The position numbers and the translations under genes are program-made. A DNA stretch of 64,000 nucleotides, from contig OZ037766.1 in NCBI GenBank assembly GCA_964035545.1, positions 22,907,767 through 22,971,766 on the forward strand, read 5' to 3'. The DNA comes from Bugula neritina. Taxonomy: Eukaryota > Bryozoa > Gymnolaemata > Cheilostomatida > Bugulidae. A model generated the notes under the pieces. The model saw only the letters and a list, made by a program, of their open reading frames with translations. It ran no database searches and was not told where the DNA came from. Below are positions 1 to 17,800 of the stretch, piece by piece. Numbering within the stretch: the first letter of the stretch is position 1; each line of letters starts with the position of its first letter.

Positions 1-144
1 ATGAGGGTAGTTATCACACAGCTGTTGGGCAATAGCATTTCATGATGCTGTATTGCCTTTTAAAATTTAGTTGTGCACAAAAAACTGAAGACTCAATAAA
101 ACATAGCCAGGCTAGTGCATGAGATACCTATAGTACAGAGTAAA

Positions 145-392
145 CAATACTGAGAGTTACTGAGTACAAAGTGATAGTTACTAGGTACAAAGTGAGAGTT
201 ACTGAGTACAAAGTGAGAGTTACTGAGTACAAAGTGAGAGTTACTGAGTACAAAGTGAGAGTTACTGAGCACAAAGTGAGAGTTACTGAGTACAGAGTGA
301 GAGTTACTGAGTACAGAGTGAGAGCTACTGAGTGCTGAGTGAGAGTTACTGAATGCAGAGTATGGAGTGAATGGTACTGAGTACAGAGCTAC
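145..392. repeat. 21-bp minisatellite in CBS intron
   Basis: About 11 degenerate copies of a 21-bp unit (core TTACTGAGTACAAAGTGAGAG). The array starts about 26 bases past the splice donor of CBS exon 7 in the sense (minus) direction. Confidence 0.9.
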
Positions 393-417
393 ATAGCAGA
401 GGGTATGAGCAACTCAC

Positions 418-4382
<3,965 letters not shown>

Positions 4383-4406
4383 GACAGAAATTATCTGCAG
4401 AAACAA

Positions 4407-6783
4407 AGAATGTGGCTATACAGTGATCTGTGCTCTGGATTTAACAATGAATTAACATTCCAACTGCTTCTGGTTTTATAATAACCAGTAACCACCGAGA
4501 CTGCATGAAATATGGATGGAAAATTTCCAGACCATGACTTTCATAGATGCTGAAATAGCCACAAAATATTGTTTTATCTAGATTCTATATATACCAAATA
4601 TAGATAAATGAAACACTAATATTTTCCAGAGTATTGACCGACATTTGCTTTACATATCAACCTTCTTATAATCATATAAAAAGTAATCTTAAACTTTTTA
4701 ATTTACAGTAATGATCAGCACAAGCTGTTGATGCATCAATAAAAAAAAACCTGAGACACGATGAGTCCTCTTGTTTTGAAGGACTTTTCAACTATCTTTA
4801 CATGACATTTGTAATTAGTTAAAGGCTTCCAATTATCGGCAAGCAACACAATTTGTATTACAGCCATCAACTACCAGCAGGGAAAAGACAATTCACCATT
4901 AATACAGAAGGTACAACAGTTTAAATAATATAAAAAAAGTCTGGCAGTATGCCAAATAAGTTGTTTGAATAGTTGAACTATCAAACACATTGTTAGCTGC
5001 CAATTAAGCAAGATTTACCTAGTATAAGTAATATATAAAACGTGGAAAAAGAATTTAACTAAAGTATAAACCTTAGTCAATTAAAATATCAAAGCTATCA
5101 TTCTTAAAATCCAAAATCAATCTCTTGTTTTAAAGTAACAGCTTACTTCAAAACTACTTTAAATTTATTGGCGCAACAATAGTTAGTTGACTGCTCATGG
5201 AATAAATTAAATATAAATGAGCATTTAAAAGAACACTGTCAAATTATCTTAACCATACTCTTTCTTAGTAAATATCCCTGGATGAAATAATGAACTATAA
5301 AAAACTTGAAAATTATCACCCTAGAAAATATGTTTAAATGTATGATAGTCTATGAATTATTATAGTCAAACAGTTTCAAAAAAATGCAATTGAATTAATT
5401 ATAACAATTCTACTTTAAATATGATAGATATAATAATACTTTCAATTATAATTATATTAAATATAATTACAATAATTATAATTCTAATATTATTACTGTA
5501 ATATATTATAATTATTATTAGTAAATGTAATATTATCAATATGAAATTGTGTTAATTTAATTTTATATCGATTCTAATTATCTAGTTCATAATCATAATC
5601 ATAATGGTGATCACTGATAAAGATTCTGATACTTCAACTTGGGCTGATACACTTACAGTCACAGTAATACTGAATCTGATAGTCATGTTGATGTTGATAT
5701 CTAATTTTATATTGCAACTGGTATTCATACAGTTAACAGTAACACCAACAGCATGAGTAGTCACTGTCCGTAATTGAGTAAGACTTAGAGTTAGATTAGC
5801 TGTAACACTAAGAGTAAGACTATGAGTAAATTTAACTGACTTTTACAGTTAGTGTTACTCTAATAGTCTAGGAGTAAAAGTGAGTCTATACCCTTAGACC
5901 TTAGCAATTAGCCTTAGGCTTAGCAGTAACTATAAGTATGACTCAAAAGTAATAAGTAATAACTCAAGGCTTCGTCTTAAGTCAAAGAGTCAAGAGTAAG
6001 GCCACTCTGACTCACTACGTCTAGTTCTACAAGCTACAGATAGGCCTAGTGCTACTCAGCCTCACACTGACAACACACGAACAGTAACACTCACACTGTG
6101 ACAGTGACTGTGAGTAGCCGCAGAACTATAAACTCAAACCCCAAGTCCACACTGATACTTATACTAATACATATAGTATTATTATTAGTAATAGTATTTA
6201 ATTAGTCACACTAAGCTTTAAGTTTAAGTTCAACTCTAAGTTCAACTGCGTCAGCTTCACCTTGCTACTCAAACGAAACGGATGATAATAATATTATTAA
6301 TATAAATATTCATATTCATATTCATATTGATAAGCTACTAGTACTAGATTTAAAGTATAGCCAACAATAATAATAATAATAATAACTATAATAGTAGACG
6401 AGTACTGGGTCTGGTAGTGGCTAGTGTACAGCCGTGAGACTGAGTTGCATACTGATACAGTTACACTACTAGTGCTTTAACTTTCACTTTGGCAGCCTTC
6501 GATACCCTTGCATGCTGCGTGAACACGGCGCACAAATTTAACGCTGCTCATTACTATTAGACCTTCACATTGGGAGTAACGATTTTTTAATAAGTTATTG
6601 GGGGACCTCTGGTACCATTGGATATGGCAAAACAGAATGCTATTTGGGCTATTCTCGCGCAAACTCGCTATTCGAGATCAAATAGTAGTTGATCGGTATA
6701 GTAACTTTAGTGCCCATTTGTGGAAGTCTACGGCTGAGAAAGTTGTAGACTCTTGAATTTAAAATATTGTTTAGTCAAATAAA
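4407..6783. other. Divergent CBS / PP2A-A intergenic region
   Basis: No supported coding exon. It should hold the untranslated first exon of CBS (minus) and both promoters. From about 5400 to 6480 it is low-complexity: AT-rich runs, then loose repeats built on AGTAAT, ACTCTAA and TCATAT words, with TCATAT and TAATAA microsatellites near 6305 and 6365. From about 6480 to 6720 CpG dinucleotides become locally more common, which may mark the shared promoter. No TATA box or start site could be fixed. Confidence 0.5.
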
Positions 6784-9700
6784 ATGGCTGCGGTTGTCGC
6801 ACCTGCTGATTCTACAACTGCAGATGAAGCGCTATATCCAATAGCAGTGCTGATTGACGAACTAAGAAATGATGATGTACAAGTAAGTTTTTATTAAAAG
6901 AAAAAACAATTTGAAATTCAATTAGGCGTCACAGTCTGAGTCAGTCTCACTATCACTCTGAGTCCGACTGCGACTTTAAGTTGAAAGGTCTCAAGTTCAA
7001 CCAATAACCATAGGTACTCATGGTCATGGTGATACATTTATACTGTCACATAGATACCCGGTTTTAATTTAGGAATTTTAGGTGATGAGTTAACTTTAAT
7101 TCCAAAGTTGTCACGTTCAATTTATATTAAATTTTATAATTACTATTAGTAAGACTATTGATATTAGTAATTTTTTTTAGTAACTTTAATTAACATTTTA
7201 ATTTTTACAGTAAAATTAGATTTCATTTCATCTAGTTATAAATATTAGTAATAATTTCAACACAAAATTAAATAATTATAATGATGAAATTAAATTGCTA
7301 TCAATTGTAATAAGTAATCATAATGATAATGATTTATGGCCGTCTTTCACAGCGCAGCTAATATTTTGAGCTTGAGATAAGTGTTATTTTAAAGGTTTAC
7401 TGAATGTGGAATGGATTTTCCTCTGTAAAACTAGTGAGACCTGCATTATTCTTAGAAGAATAATTGTTGTTGACTTTAGTTCAAATGTTAACTGGCATTT
7501 ATATTTATTTTAGCAACTTACTGAAATATTGATATATAAATATTGAAATAGCAATATCTAAACTTTATTTGTTGGTAGTTAGAAGAATATTCAATGACTT
7601 GCGTCATTCTTATAATAGTACATTTTTAAAAATGCATTATAGATCTTGAAAATTAAATTTTTCCCTATGCTTCTTTGCTGCCTTTGATAAAAGCTTTTTA
7701 TCATAACATATATGTGGCTAAAACCATTGTATATATAGTTTATAGTAGTAGCGTAAGTTGCTATAAATAGAATGGAAATTTTACTACCTTTGTTAAACAT
7801 TATTACATAATTTAAGTTATATTATCATATTGCTGCTGGTGGTGTTTCAGATAGTTTGAAGTTAATTATCCGTCTTTGTATAGTGTGAGCTCCTATTGGT
7901 TTTCATTTCTAGCAATCTGTTATATTGTTGTTTAATAATGTTAAAGACCCCACTGCCAACTAAGTTGGTTGTAGTATAGATATTGATTTTCGTACTGACA
8001 GCCGTTTAAACCTCTTTTCAGCTGAGATTACATAGTATCAAGAAATTGTCTACCATAGCACTAGCTTTAGGAGTAGACCGAGCCAGGACAGAACTTGTTC
8101 CCTTTTTAACAGGTATTCTTTTACAATCTACAAGGAGCTCATCATCTATTTTGTATTTGTAGTTTTTCTTATTTGTCAAAGTTGTTAAGAAAGGAATCAG
8201 CTTTTGTAAACTTATAATAATTTTGTTGAATTTATCATTCAGTTTTGCTTAGACTGAAGTTTCGCTGCATAAAACTGTTAGAAGTTGGAATAAAGCATGA
8301 ATGATTAGGTTATCTGCAAAAAATAAATTTTTCTGAAATGTCAGTTTTTAAATAGACTATGTAATCAATTTTGAATGTTGATGTGTTTTCTAGAAACAAT
8401 ATACGATGAAGACGAAGTGCTTTTGGCCTTAGCGGAACAGTTGGGGAACTTTGCTCCTCTAATAGGTGGTGCTGAGCATGCCCATCATTTACTTGTAAGA
8501 AACATAAAATGGCTAAGCTTTCTTGTCCGTTGCACATACTGTATATGACATAACGCACTCTGGTAATTCTATTGTTGCTAAGCAAGATAGTTTTAATTGT
8601 TGTTTAACTGAAGATTTCACTTAAACCTTACAATGCCTAGAAATTTGAATGATATTAAAGCTCTGCTAGTAGTTAAGGTAAATGATTGCTACAGTTAATG
8701 CACATTTATCTATGAAGATAACTTTGTAACTATAGATGCACTAAGTTGATTGTTACTGCAGGTTCCTCTAGAAAGTTTAGCCACAGTTGAAGAGACAGTA
8801 GTGAGAGATAAAGCTGTGGAATCTCTAAGACAAATAGCACCTCTCCATTCACCTCAAGATCTCGAGCAGTACTTTGTGCCTCTGGTGAAACGGCTGGCAG
8901 GCGGTGATTGGTTCACATCTAGAACATCAGCATGTGGTCTATTTAGTGTTTCATATCCCAGAGGATCAAGTTCTGTTAAAACTGAACTTAGAGCGTGAGT
9001 CATCTTTCTTCAAACCTTTGCTCTGCACTTACCTCATCTACTGGATGCTCTATACGTACCCCATCTACTATATGCTCTGCACTTCTCATGTTCTCTTGTA
9101 TGTTTTGTATTATAGAAATTTCCGTAATTTGTGTGGAGATGATACGCCAATGGTGCGAAGAGCTGCGGCAGCTAAGCTTGGAGAGTTTGCCAAAGTAATG
9201 GAGTTAGATTATGTCAAATCTGAACTAATACCTCTTTTCTCCCATCTGGCACAAGACGAGCAAGACTCTGTGCGACTGTTGGCCATTGAAGCATGCTCGC
9301 TGGTGGGTTTATATAAAAGTATAACAGTTGCATTAGGAGATGTGTTTGTTGGTTGATAAACACTTGGTGGCTGCTTGCTTACTGTCATTGAAAAGCCACT
9401 TTCCTAACAAGCTGATTACAACAGCTTGCTGACACTTGGCTAATGTGTTGTCTATCCTTTAGATTGCGCAAGTTCTGACCAATGAGGACACCGAGCAGTT
9501 GGTGATGCCGACACTGCGTCAGGCTGTTGATGACAAGTCGTGGCGAGTTAGGTACATGGTTGCCGATAAGTTCACAGACCTGCAGAAGGCTGTTGGACCC
9601 AAGATCTCTGAGACAGACCTTGTTCCTGCTTTCCAGAACCTTCTTAAAGATTGTGAAGCAGAAGTTCGTGCTGCTGCTTGTTCTAAGATTAAAGGTTTGT

Positions 9701-11706
9701 TACTAGAATCAGGTGTTTCATTGACTGTAATTGTTAATACACTGTTAACTATATCAGAATTTTCCTTTGCAAGTCTTTCCGCAGTTTATTGCCTGTTTGT
9801 GATGAGAGAAATGTAGTTTTTCCTCAGTGGTAAAGTAGAACACATTGCAGTGATTAATGATTATTCTTTATTTGAAGCATTTTAAAGTTTTATTTTCCAT
9901 TGCTGGTTTAGCGAATAGTGTTTAGTGATGTAGACAAAGGAATTGTAGATGTTCTTTTGTGTGTAGCAACTGAAATTATAACTTGCATATGTTAGATTAA
10001 CATCTGTTGCAAGATATTAGTGATAGTGTTATATCTTGTAATGTTTATGATGTTCAGATTTCTCGAATGGACTGCCAGCGGAGGCTAGAGAACAGGTTAT
10101 AATGAACTACGTTCTACCATGCATCAAGGAGCTCATCAATGACACCAACATGCATGTCAAATCGGCGCTGGCATCTGTAATTATGGGTCTCTCCCCCATT
10201 CTGGGTAAAGACAAGTAAGTTCGCTGCCTGAAAAGAAAAATATATTTTATCATTGAACAACCATAGATCACCTGTTGAATTGTGTATCACAGTGCCATAG
10301 ATCACCTGTTGAATTGTTTCTATTACAGTACCATAAAGCACCTGTTGAATTGTGTCTATTACAGTACCATAGAGCACCTGCTGCCAATGTTTCTCACACA
10401 GTTGAAGGATGAGGTGCCAGAGGTTAGGCTGAATATAATCTCCAATCTGGATTGTGTGAATGAGGTCATCGGCATCAAGCAGCTGTCGCAGACTCTACTT
10501 CCCGCCATCGTAGAGCTGGCTGAAGACAACAAGTGGAGAGTGAGACTGGCTATTATAGAATACATGCCTCTGTTGGCCGGCCAACTTGGCAAAGACTTCT
10601 TCGATGAGAAATTAAATACTCTTTGTATGGCCTGGCTAGTTGATCATGGTAAGTGTATTGGTGATTAGTCGCGCGCACACACGCACGCATACACTGCAGG
10701 TTATAAGCTGTGTGATATGTACTCGTATCACTTTGTACTCTGCTAATATATATGCACTTATATTTTGTTTACTTCAGTGTACGCAATCAGGGAGGCCGCC
10801 ACTTCCAATCTGAAAAAGCTGGTAGAAAAGTTTGGTGTTGAATGGGCACAGCAGACAATAATACCAAAAGTTCTGCAGATGTCTCGTGATCTGAACTATC
10901 TTCATAGGATGACCTGTCTCTTCTGTATCAATGTATGTATGCTGCGCTAATAACTGTCTTGTATATAAAAGGGTTGTCCCGCAATTGCATGGTACATGTA
11001 GACAACCTTGTTTGGATAGGTTTTTTTTGTAGGATTTTTAGCTAAGTCTATTGCTGGGAGTCTATATTTTCTGCTGCATATGTTCAGCTGTACATTCTGA
11101 GTAATCAGCTAAAAGTGAGAGCCTATTGCGGGGGATTTCAGAGTTCTAATTGTATTCAGTGAATATGCAGCTAAAATGGCAACAGTTCGTTTTATATCAT
11201 AATCTGTGAAGTTGTAACTTTCTAACAATAGTAAATGGTGTTTGTGTTGGTAGACACTTGCCGAGGGATGCCAAAAAGAATCGGCTAGTAAACTTATGCT
11301 GTCGACAGTGGTTGGCTTAGCCTCCGATGACGTCCCTAATGTAAAGTTCAACGTCGCCAAAACTCTAATGAAGATGGGCCAGTGGTTAGACCAGACTTCT
11401 ATACAGCAGCAAGTGAAGCCAGTTTTGGAGAAGCTGAAACAAGATCCCGACTCAGATGTTCAGTATTTCGCTACAGAGGCTATGGAAAGTGAGTCTACAA
11501 TCATAACTACTGCTAGTAGAAGTGCAACTACTAGGACTGCTAGTACTATTGCTACTACTACTGCTGCTACTATTACTACTGTTACTACTACTACTGCTGC
11601 TGCTGCTACCAATACTGCTGCTGCTACTCCTGCTACTATTAGTACTACTATTGTCACTACACTACAGATTATAGTTTTATTGAGCTTAAATGTTGAAATA
11701 GGGTAA
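6784..11706 (+). CDS. PPP2R1A: PP2A 65-kDa scaffold A subunit (11 exons, complete)
   Basis: HEAT-repeat scaffold that bridges the PP2A catalytic and B regulatory subunits. Exons: 6784-6882, 8022-8112, 8394-8494, 8762-8994, 9116-9302, 9463-9694, 10058-10214, 10365-10648, 10778-10932, 11254-11488, 11675-11706; all phases close, giving 601 aa (human alpha form 589). Near-identical family blocks are visible: [88 protein letters not shown] and [20 protein letters not shown]. The last exon gives an [11 protein letters not shown] tail in place of the usual short TVLSLA-type end; its acceptor (GATTATAG) is weak. The last intron is in frame without stops, so it may be retained (separate finding). The ATG is followed by Ala-Ala as in orthologues. 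The single gene probably serves both vertebrate A isoform roles. Confidence 0.95.
10261..10366 (+). repeat. Tandem copies of the exon 8 acceptor (34-36 bp unit)
   Basis: Units 10261-10294, 10295-10330 and 10331-10366, each with CCATAGATCACCTGTTGAAT-type sequence and ending in a CAG acceptor. The start of real exon 8 (CCATAGAGCACCTGCTG) is a further copy of the unit start. Confidence 0.9.
11489..11674 (+). other. In-frame, stop-free last intron of PP2A-A (ACT/GCT trinucleotide repeat)
   Basis: A 186-bp (3n) segment between GTGAGT and TTATAG, largely ACT, GCT and ATT triplets from about 11505 to 11655. Retention would insert 62 residues, mostly Thr and Ala, before the C-terminal tail. Splicing is expected from family length. 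Confidence 0.6.
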
Positions 11707-14033
11707 CAGTTTCAGGTAATCATATAGCAACAACTAGAATTAGAATTGGGAGAGTCGTCACCATCTGTCACAGTATAATACTGCAGCCCATACTAAATGT
11801 TAGGCAGAGTTTTACAGCAAACATGAGTTTATAAAGTCGCAGAATGATAAACTTATTCCCTATCACTGCTTTTGTCATGTGCAAATGGTGGAAGAATAGA
11901 ATCCTCAGCTGGAAACTGTTGCACAATCTTACTATTTCTTGCCATTAATTCCTGACTCCCAATGCTACTCACTAACTGCCAATACTACCCACTAACTGCC
12001 AATACTACTCACTGACTGTCAATACTACTCACTGACTGTCAATACTACCCACTAACTGCCAATACTACTTACTGACTGTCAACACTACTCACTGACTGTC
12101 AATACTACTCACTGACTGTCAATGCTACTCACTGACTGTCAATACTACTCACTGACTGTCAATACTACTCACTGAACGTCAATACTACTCACTGACTGTC
12201 AATACTACTCACTGACTGCCAATACTACTCACTGACTGTCAATACTACCACTAACTGCCAATACTACTCACTGACTGCCAATACTACTCACTAACTGCCA
12301 ATACTACTCTCTAACTGTCAATACTATTCACTAACTGCCAATACTACTCACCGACTGCCTCTACCAATATCATCTGCATTGCTACTTCTACTGTTATTCA
12401 TTATAGCACTGTTGGTTACAGGTGCTAGTGCCACTACTATGCTCAGCAAAGTAGACCCTTTTATTTCTTTCGTCGCCGGTATAGCAAGTTCAGATATTCT
12501 TTTCTCATTTCACATTTTAGGTGCAGCTTATAAGCAATTTTTTACCTCTCGGCTTTCTCCCAGCACGTAAGATTTGGTTCTCTTGTTCAGTTGTTTCTCT
12601 TACGTCAACAGACTACTCTACTTTTTGTGTTTATTTTACGTTATAATTTTCATTTCTTCATAGACTATCATATGACAGAATATTATCCCTGTTAATAAGC
12701 TATCCTATATGACTGAATATTATCATGTTGATGTATTGTTTGTATTCAATAGAGCATCCAAGTCCCGAAACCATTCGTAAGATGTTAATAGTTCTGCTGC
12801 TAAAATTTTGATTTTCTATTTCAGGCTTTGTTGTTATTTCATTTTTATTATTGTTTTTCTTGATAGTTTTTTGTGTGTTTGAAATTGTTAATGATAATAT
12901 AAGGAGATGTGTTAATTCTGTTTTAGCCCTAAAGCTGGTGTGAAAAGTTAAAGGAACATGCTTATACACAGAGCATTGGGCTACACCTTTAAATGGATTG
13001 ATTATATTACTTTCACCCTTCTTCGAGGAGCTCCAACTGGTTGACCAATGAGAGTTTTCATGGCAAGCACTTGGAACTTTTATGACAATTCATAATATAA
13101 TATTCCATGCACATTTGAATATGATTATTGTGATGAATAAATAAGTATTAACTTTGTAGGTTATGCTATAGCTTCTATTGCTTGCTATGCCCACAGTTGT
13201 AAGAACAACCTTCTGTGTTTTATGGTTATAATATGACAGTACCTTGTTAGAATGTCGTCTCTGTATGTGACTGTACTTTTAGCAAATAAATTATTTTCAC
13301 TTACATCTGATGTGATTTTCTCTTAGAGTCTTTATCTTCAATGTGATGAACATTTACAGATTTATAACTGAATACAGAAAGAGGTTATTAAGCTGATTAA
13401 GTTTTCTGTTTATTGTGATGTCTACAGGATGACTGAAATAAGATAATGTCTGTTTCAATGCCCCTTGTAACATAATTGCCTGTTCTACTTACCTTCACTA
13501 GTGAACCACTTGATAGGCTTAGCTTTTATTAAGTTTATCAACTTATTTTCAATTTAAGAGGCTCCAAATGTAAGCACCATCAACATGCTAATATGCAATA
13601 GGAGTTGTTGACAAGCCAAGGCTTTGTCCATCCAGTAATGGCCTTCATATTTGATGTAAAGGGACTGAAAACTTAACTCTACAAGCTGCTATATTGCAAA
13701 AATAAATTGCTGCTGATCAATGTTGCATGGTCAGAATTATGGTTTATAATGATGGTATATTGAAGTAGCATTATAAATTGTACCCCCAACCTCGGTCATG
13801 GATTTAATTTTAGTTGTTATTCATGCATGTATTAATTCTATCTGTAGGATTGAAAAGCAGCTTGAGCATTATGCATGCAGAGTATTGTATAACAAATGAG
13901 TTAGGCCAATAACAGAATCAGCCTAATTTTAAGTGTAGCTTCATGTTTTTTCCTGGCCATTGTTAGTGATAAACAATGACCTGTGTATGATGTAACGTTA
14001 AGTTAAACATAAGGTCACTTCACCATAGCAGGG
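11707..14033 (+). other. PP2A-A 3' UTR and spacer to TMED
   Basis: Contains the 20-bp minisatellite, a spurious short reading frame at 12379-12570, and AATAAA hexamers at 13136 and 13285 that could end the PP2A-A transcript. The TMED promoter must lie at the right end. No further coding exon was recognised. Confidence 0.4.
11950..12360 (+). repeat. 20-bp minisatellite in PP2A-A 3' region
   Basis: About 20 copies of a 20-bp unit (AATACTACTCACTGACTGTC and variants), downstream of the PP2A-A stop codon. Confidence 0.93.
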
Positions 14034-14851
14034 ATGTGTTGTAAACTTATAATACACATTTTTGCTTTTCTGATAAGCATAAATGTCACCAAAAGTCTTT
14101 ATATTAATTTACAAGAAGGTGGACAGCATCCTGAGAGGTGTATCAGGGAAGAAGTGCCAGCGGATATGATAGTAATTGGTGAGTCAGCATTGTTGACTGA
14201 GAAAGAGGTCAAGTCATCATGTGGTTTATTGCTTAAATAAAGTCTATAACTATAAGATGCTCACAACAAATGTGACTTTTCAAACAATAAAATTTAATAA
14301 CTGGTAGAAAAAATGTAAATAGTCACTATAAAAAAAAAAATATATATATATATATATCTCAATCTGCGGACAGCAGCTGTTTCGGGATTTGTCCCCTCAT
14401 CAGCACAGAACAGAGTACCATGGCCCACACCTTCGCAATAGTAGAAACTTATAGTTTTACTAAAGCATATTTAAAAGGTGTGTAAACCCAAGCCAGAGTG
14501 CTCAAGTGACTCTAGGGGTCACCTAGGTGTCACAACTCACAAGCATTGCTAAATGCTAGCAGCTTGAGTTTGTGACCATGGTGAGAGTGCTCAATCACTT
14601 AATGTCATTGCTGAGCATCAAATGAGAGCATAATATCTCGTCAGGGTGATGTATAAAATATTTTATACATCACCCTGACGAGTGGCAGAAATTTCATGCT
14701 ACAAAACAAATTTGTAGGCGATATAATTGATTTTAAAATAAAAGATCTTAGTTAATTGTAACCTATATAATTATAGTATCTAGCTCAATTTTTCTAAAAA
14801 ATTTTGAGCACTATTTGATAACTAGTATTACAATATATACTTTACATATTT

Positions 14852-14883
<32 letters not shown>

Positions 14884-17800
14884 CGTGTGCGTGTGCGTGT
14901 GCGTGTGCGTGTGCGTGTGCGTGTGTGTGTGTGTGTAGAATATGGGGGTGAATAATTTAAATAAGCCTAATGGTAGTAATAACTATTGGGAATATTTGTA
15001 ATTAATAGAATTATAAACTGATATATGTAGTTAAAATAACATGAAAATAAAAAAAAGCATAAATAGTTCATTATATCAACACAACAATGGACTTTTTTCT
15101 TAATTCGATGTCCTTCTCACTTCTCACCTTTGATTTCTTCTGTCTGTTACTTTCACAGTGATTAAAAATATTTTGATTAGGAGAATACCGGCTGGAAAAA
15201 TATGCAGAGGGAAGACATCTTTCAAGTTCAGCACTCAGTACAGCAGGAGTGCTAGTAACCGTCACTGGACCTCACCATGAAGAGATACATTCAAGGGTAT
15301 AATATTAATGCAGCAGTTATACATTTAAGAGTTATGGTGCTTGCAATATATATTCTCACTTAGAAATTTCCTATAACAATGGTTTTGAATAACAAAGATT
15401 TATCAACTTAATTGGAGTTACTTTGAAATCAGCAAGTACGTAGAAAAGTAATGAAGATTATAGTTCTCCACAAACTCATTAAAGACATGCTCAAAACCAG
15501 ATAGGCACACATAATATTATAAAGTGTAAATAAATAAACTAATAGTTACTCATAATTAATATAGCAGCAATTACAAACATCAGTAATATGCTATATATCA
15601 ACATAAATACAATTATTTTGAAGTTCATCAGTAACAACAAAACTTTATAACAATATGGACTTTGCAAATGCCATGTACAGCATTTACGATAATTGAAATT
15701 TTATGCAATTCAACAATATTGTAGGCTTATATCATTAGAAGACTTGAGATTTATATTAAATATTCGTAGCATAAGCACATGTGCATCCAACATCTAACTG
15801 CTGAATGCACCATATGAAGCTGAGTGGTAGGCCTACCCAAAGTATATAGCCTATACAATTATTGAACATTTCGATTTTCCTACACTGTAGAATAGATTTT
15901 ATATACACAATGTGCATAGCACTATATGTTGACTGGAATCAATTAAATACACAAATTTTTGTCAGAAAAAGAAACATTCTATGCTAAAAGTTTCTCAAGG
16001 CATCTGTTTGATTCTGTAAAAGCCAAGTTCAATAAAGCCCCGTATTTGCAAAGACAATGCAATACTGTAAGTTTTGCAATGTCTTTTCAAAATTATTTGC
16101 CATTTGTGCTGTAAATTAATTTTACAAATATATTATGGGATGAGTGTAGTGATCATGAAAGTTAGAAATAGTCGATAGATTATTTAGCTCACGTTGAAAA
16201 AAGAGAGTTTACTTTTAACAATACTGCGCAAACCCGATTGGTTAAAACAAGTCAATTTTAAAGAAGGGCATTTCATATCTTATGGTTGAAACAGAGGCTA
16301 CAATCAATCACCAACTAATCGCTATGGTGAATAGTGAGCAAATGTTTTAGGTGTACAAAGAAGAAGGCATGTTTACTTTCAAAGCTTCCGCTGATGGAAT
16401 ACATCGAGTTTGTTTCAAGCTAGCTGATTGGCCAAGTGAAAATGGAGCGATGGTATGTGTCTTTAAACATATTGATCTATTTACTATATTAACTTTGCGG
16501 TTGCAGCTAAATTGTATCATTACAGTTAGAGCAATTTTTGGTCTATAAAATTAACGTGTATTATTAGTGCTACAGAAGTTTGAGCATCACAGGTGCATAT
16601 ATGTAGTATTTAGAAAGTTATAACGCAACTTTTGTCTTTGTATAAATAATTTTCAGGCGATGAACCATTTCCAATAACATATTTTTATAGGGCAGTAAAT
16701 TTTCACTTTTGGCGATACATCTAATTAAAAACTAGCTTATTTATAAGAATTTCATTAGAGTAGTATATAGATTGTCACCATTTAAAATGTTACTGCTGCA
16801 CATGTGTGAAAGTGAAATTCATGGTGAAAAAAGCATATGTCTAGTAGATAATATTATGTCTAAGGTGGGAGAGAGAGATCGAGTTCTGAGAGGTGTAAGA
16901 TAGAAGCTACTAGCTTGTCAACAAGTTTATTTCATTTCAAATACCTCACTTCACCAGCTAATATAGCAGAGTGCTGACGGTGCTATTTATTTATTAAATT
17001 GCTGCAACTTCTTTGCTACAAAAGGAAGTTTCTAAATTGTGTTATGAGATCTTGCAAGATATGCATACCAGGCAACTTGCTCTAATTATACAACACTCCC
17101 TCCATATCTCACGGTTATATTTCTCACGCTTGCACCCCGTTTTGTGGCTTACCTATGTATGTGTGTATAGAGACAAAATGGCTGAAGCTAAATCTGGTGT
17201 TATATTATGACAGGAATTAAGGATTCGGATCTGAAGCTTAGTGAGATATGGAGGGAGTACTGTAATAGGTAAAATATTATAAGCATGTAGCTTAAAAATA
17301 GTTTGCTCGTACCATTCATACCACCATATTATTTGTATATTGCATTAAGTTTCATATCTATGATGTCTCTATAAGTAATTTATTTGGTAAGTTTGTCAAA
17401 GAATGTACGTTACACTTATATCTATCAGCTGTGCGAGCATAGCTTTTTGTAGATCAAGTTATTCTAGCAAATACTGGGAAGCATGAAATTGTTTGGTTGC
17501 TAACAGAGTTGAAAAGGAGCTGTGTTCAACACATGAAGGCAAAAATCATACAAGCATGGTTTTTCAAACAAAACCTTTGAGCTTTTAGCTTTGCATATGA
17601 TTTTAAAAACTTTATTGTAGAAAATGCACCTGAATATGTACAAAGGATTTCATGAAATTTCTAGTTCTGAAAAGTTATCAGATCTTGACAGGAGAATTTC
17701 TCGGCTGATAACTCTGGTAAACGGGATCAAGAATGAGCAGAACTATCAAAAGGCAAATGAATAAATCATAGTTATTCTAGTGAAACCACTCAAAATATTT

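Noticed and set aside
11460-11657. Ala/Val-rich minus-strand reading frame
   Set aside because: Reverse complement of the ACT/GCT triplet repeat.
12521-12567. Alternative PP2A-A last exon after TTTTAG at 12521
   Set aside because: In phase but the encoded tail does not resemble the family; the tail from 11675 (ILLSLN) does.
12379-12570. 63-codon reading frame with a hydrophobic start
   Set aside because: Begins at the edge of the 20-bp minisatellite downstream of PP2A-A, with no homology, splice context or Kozak support.
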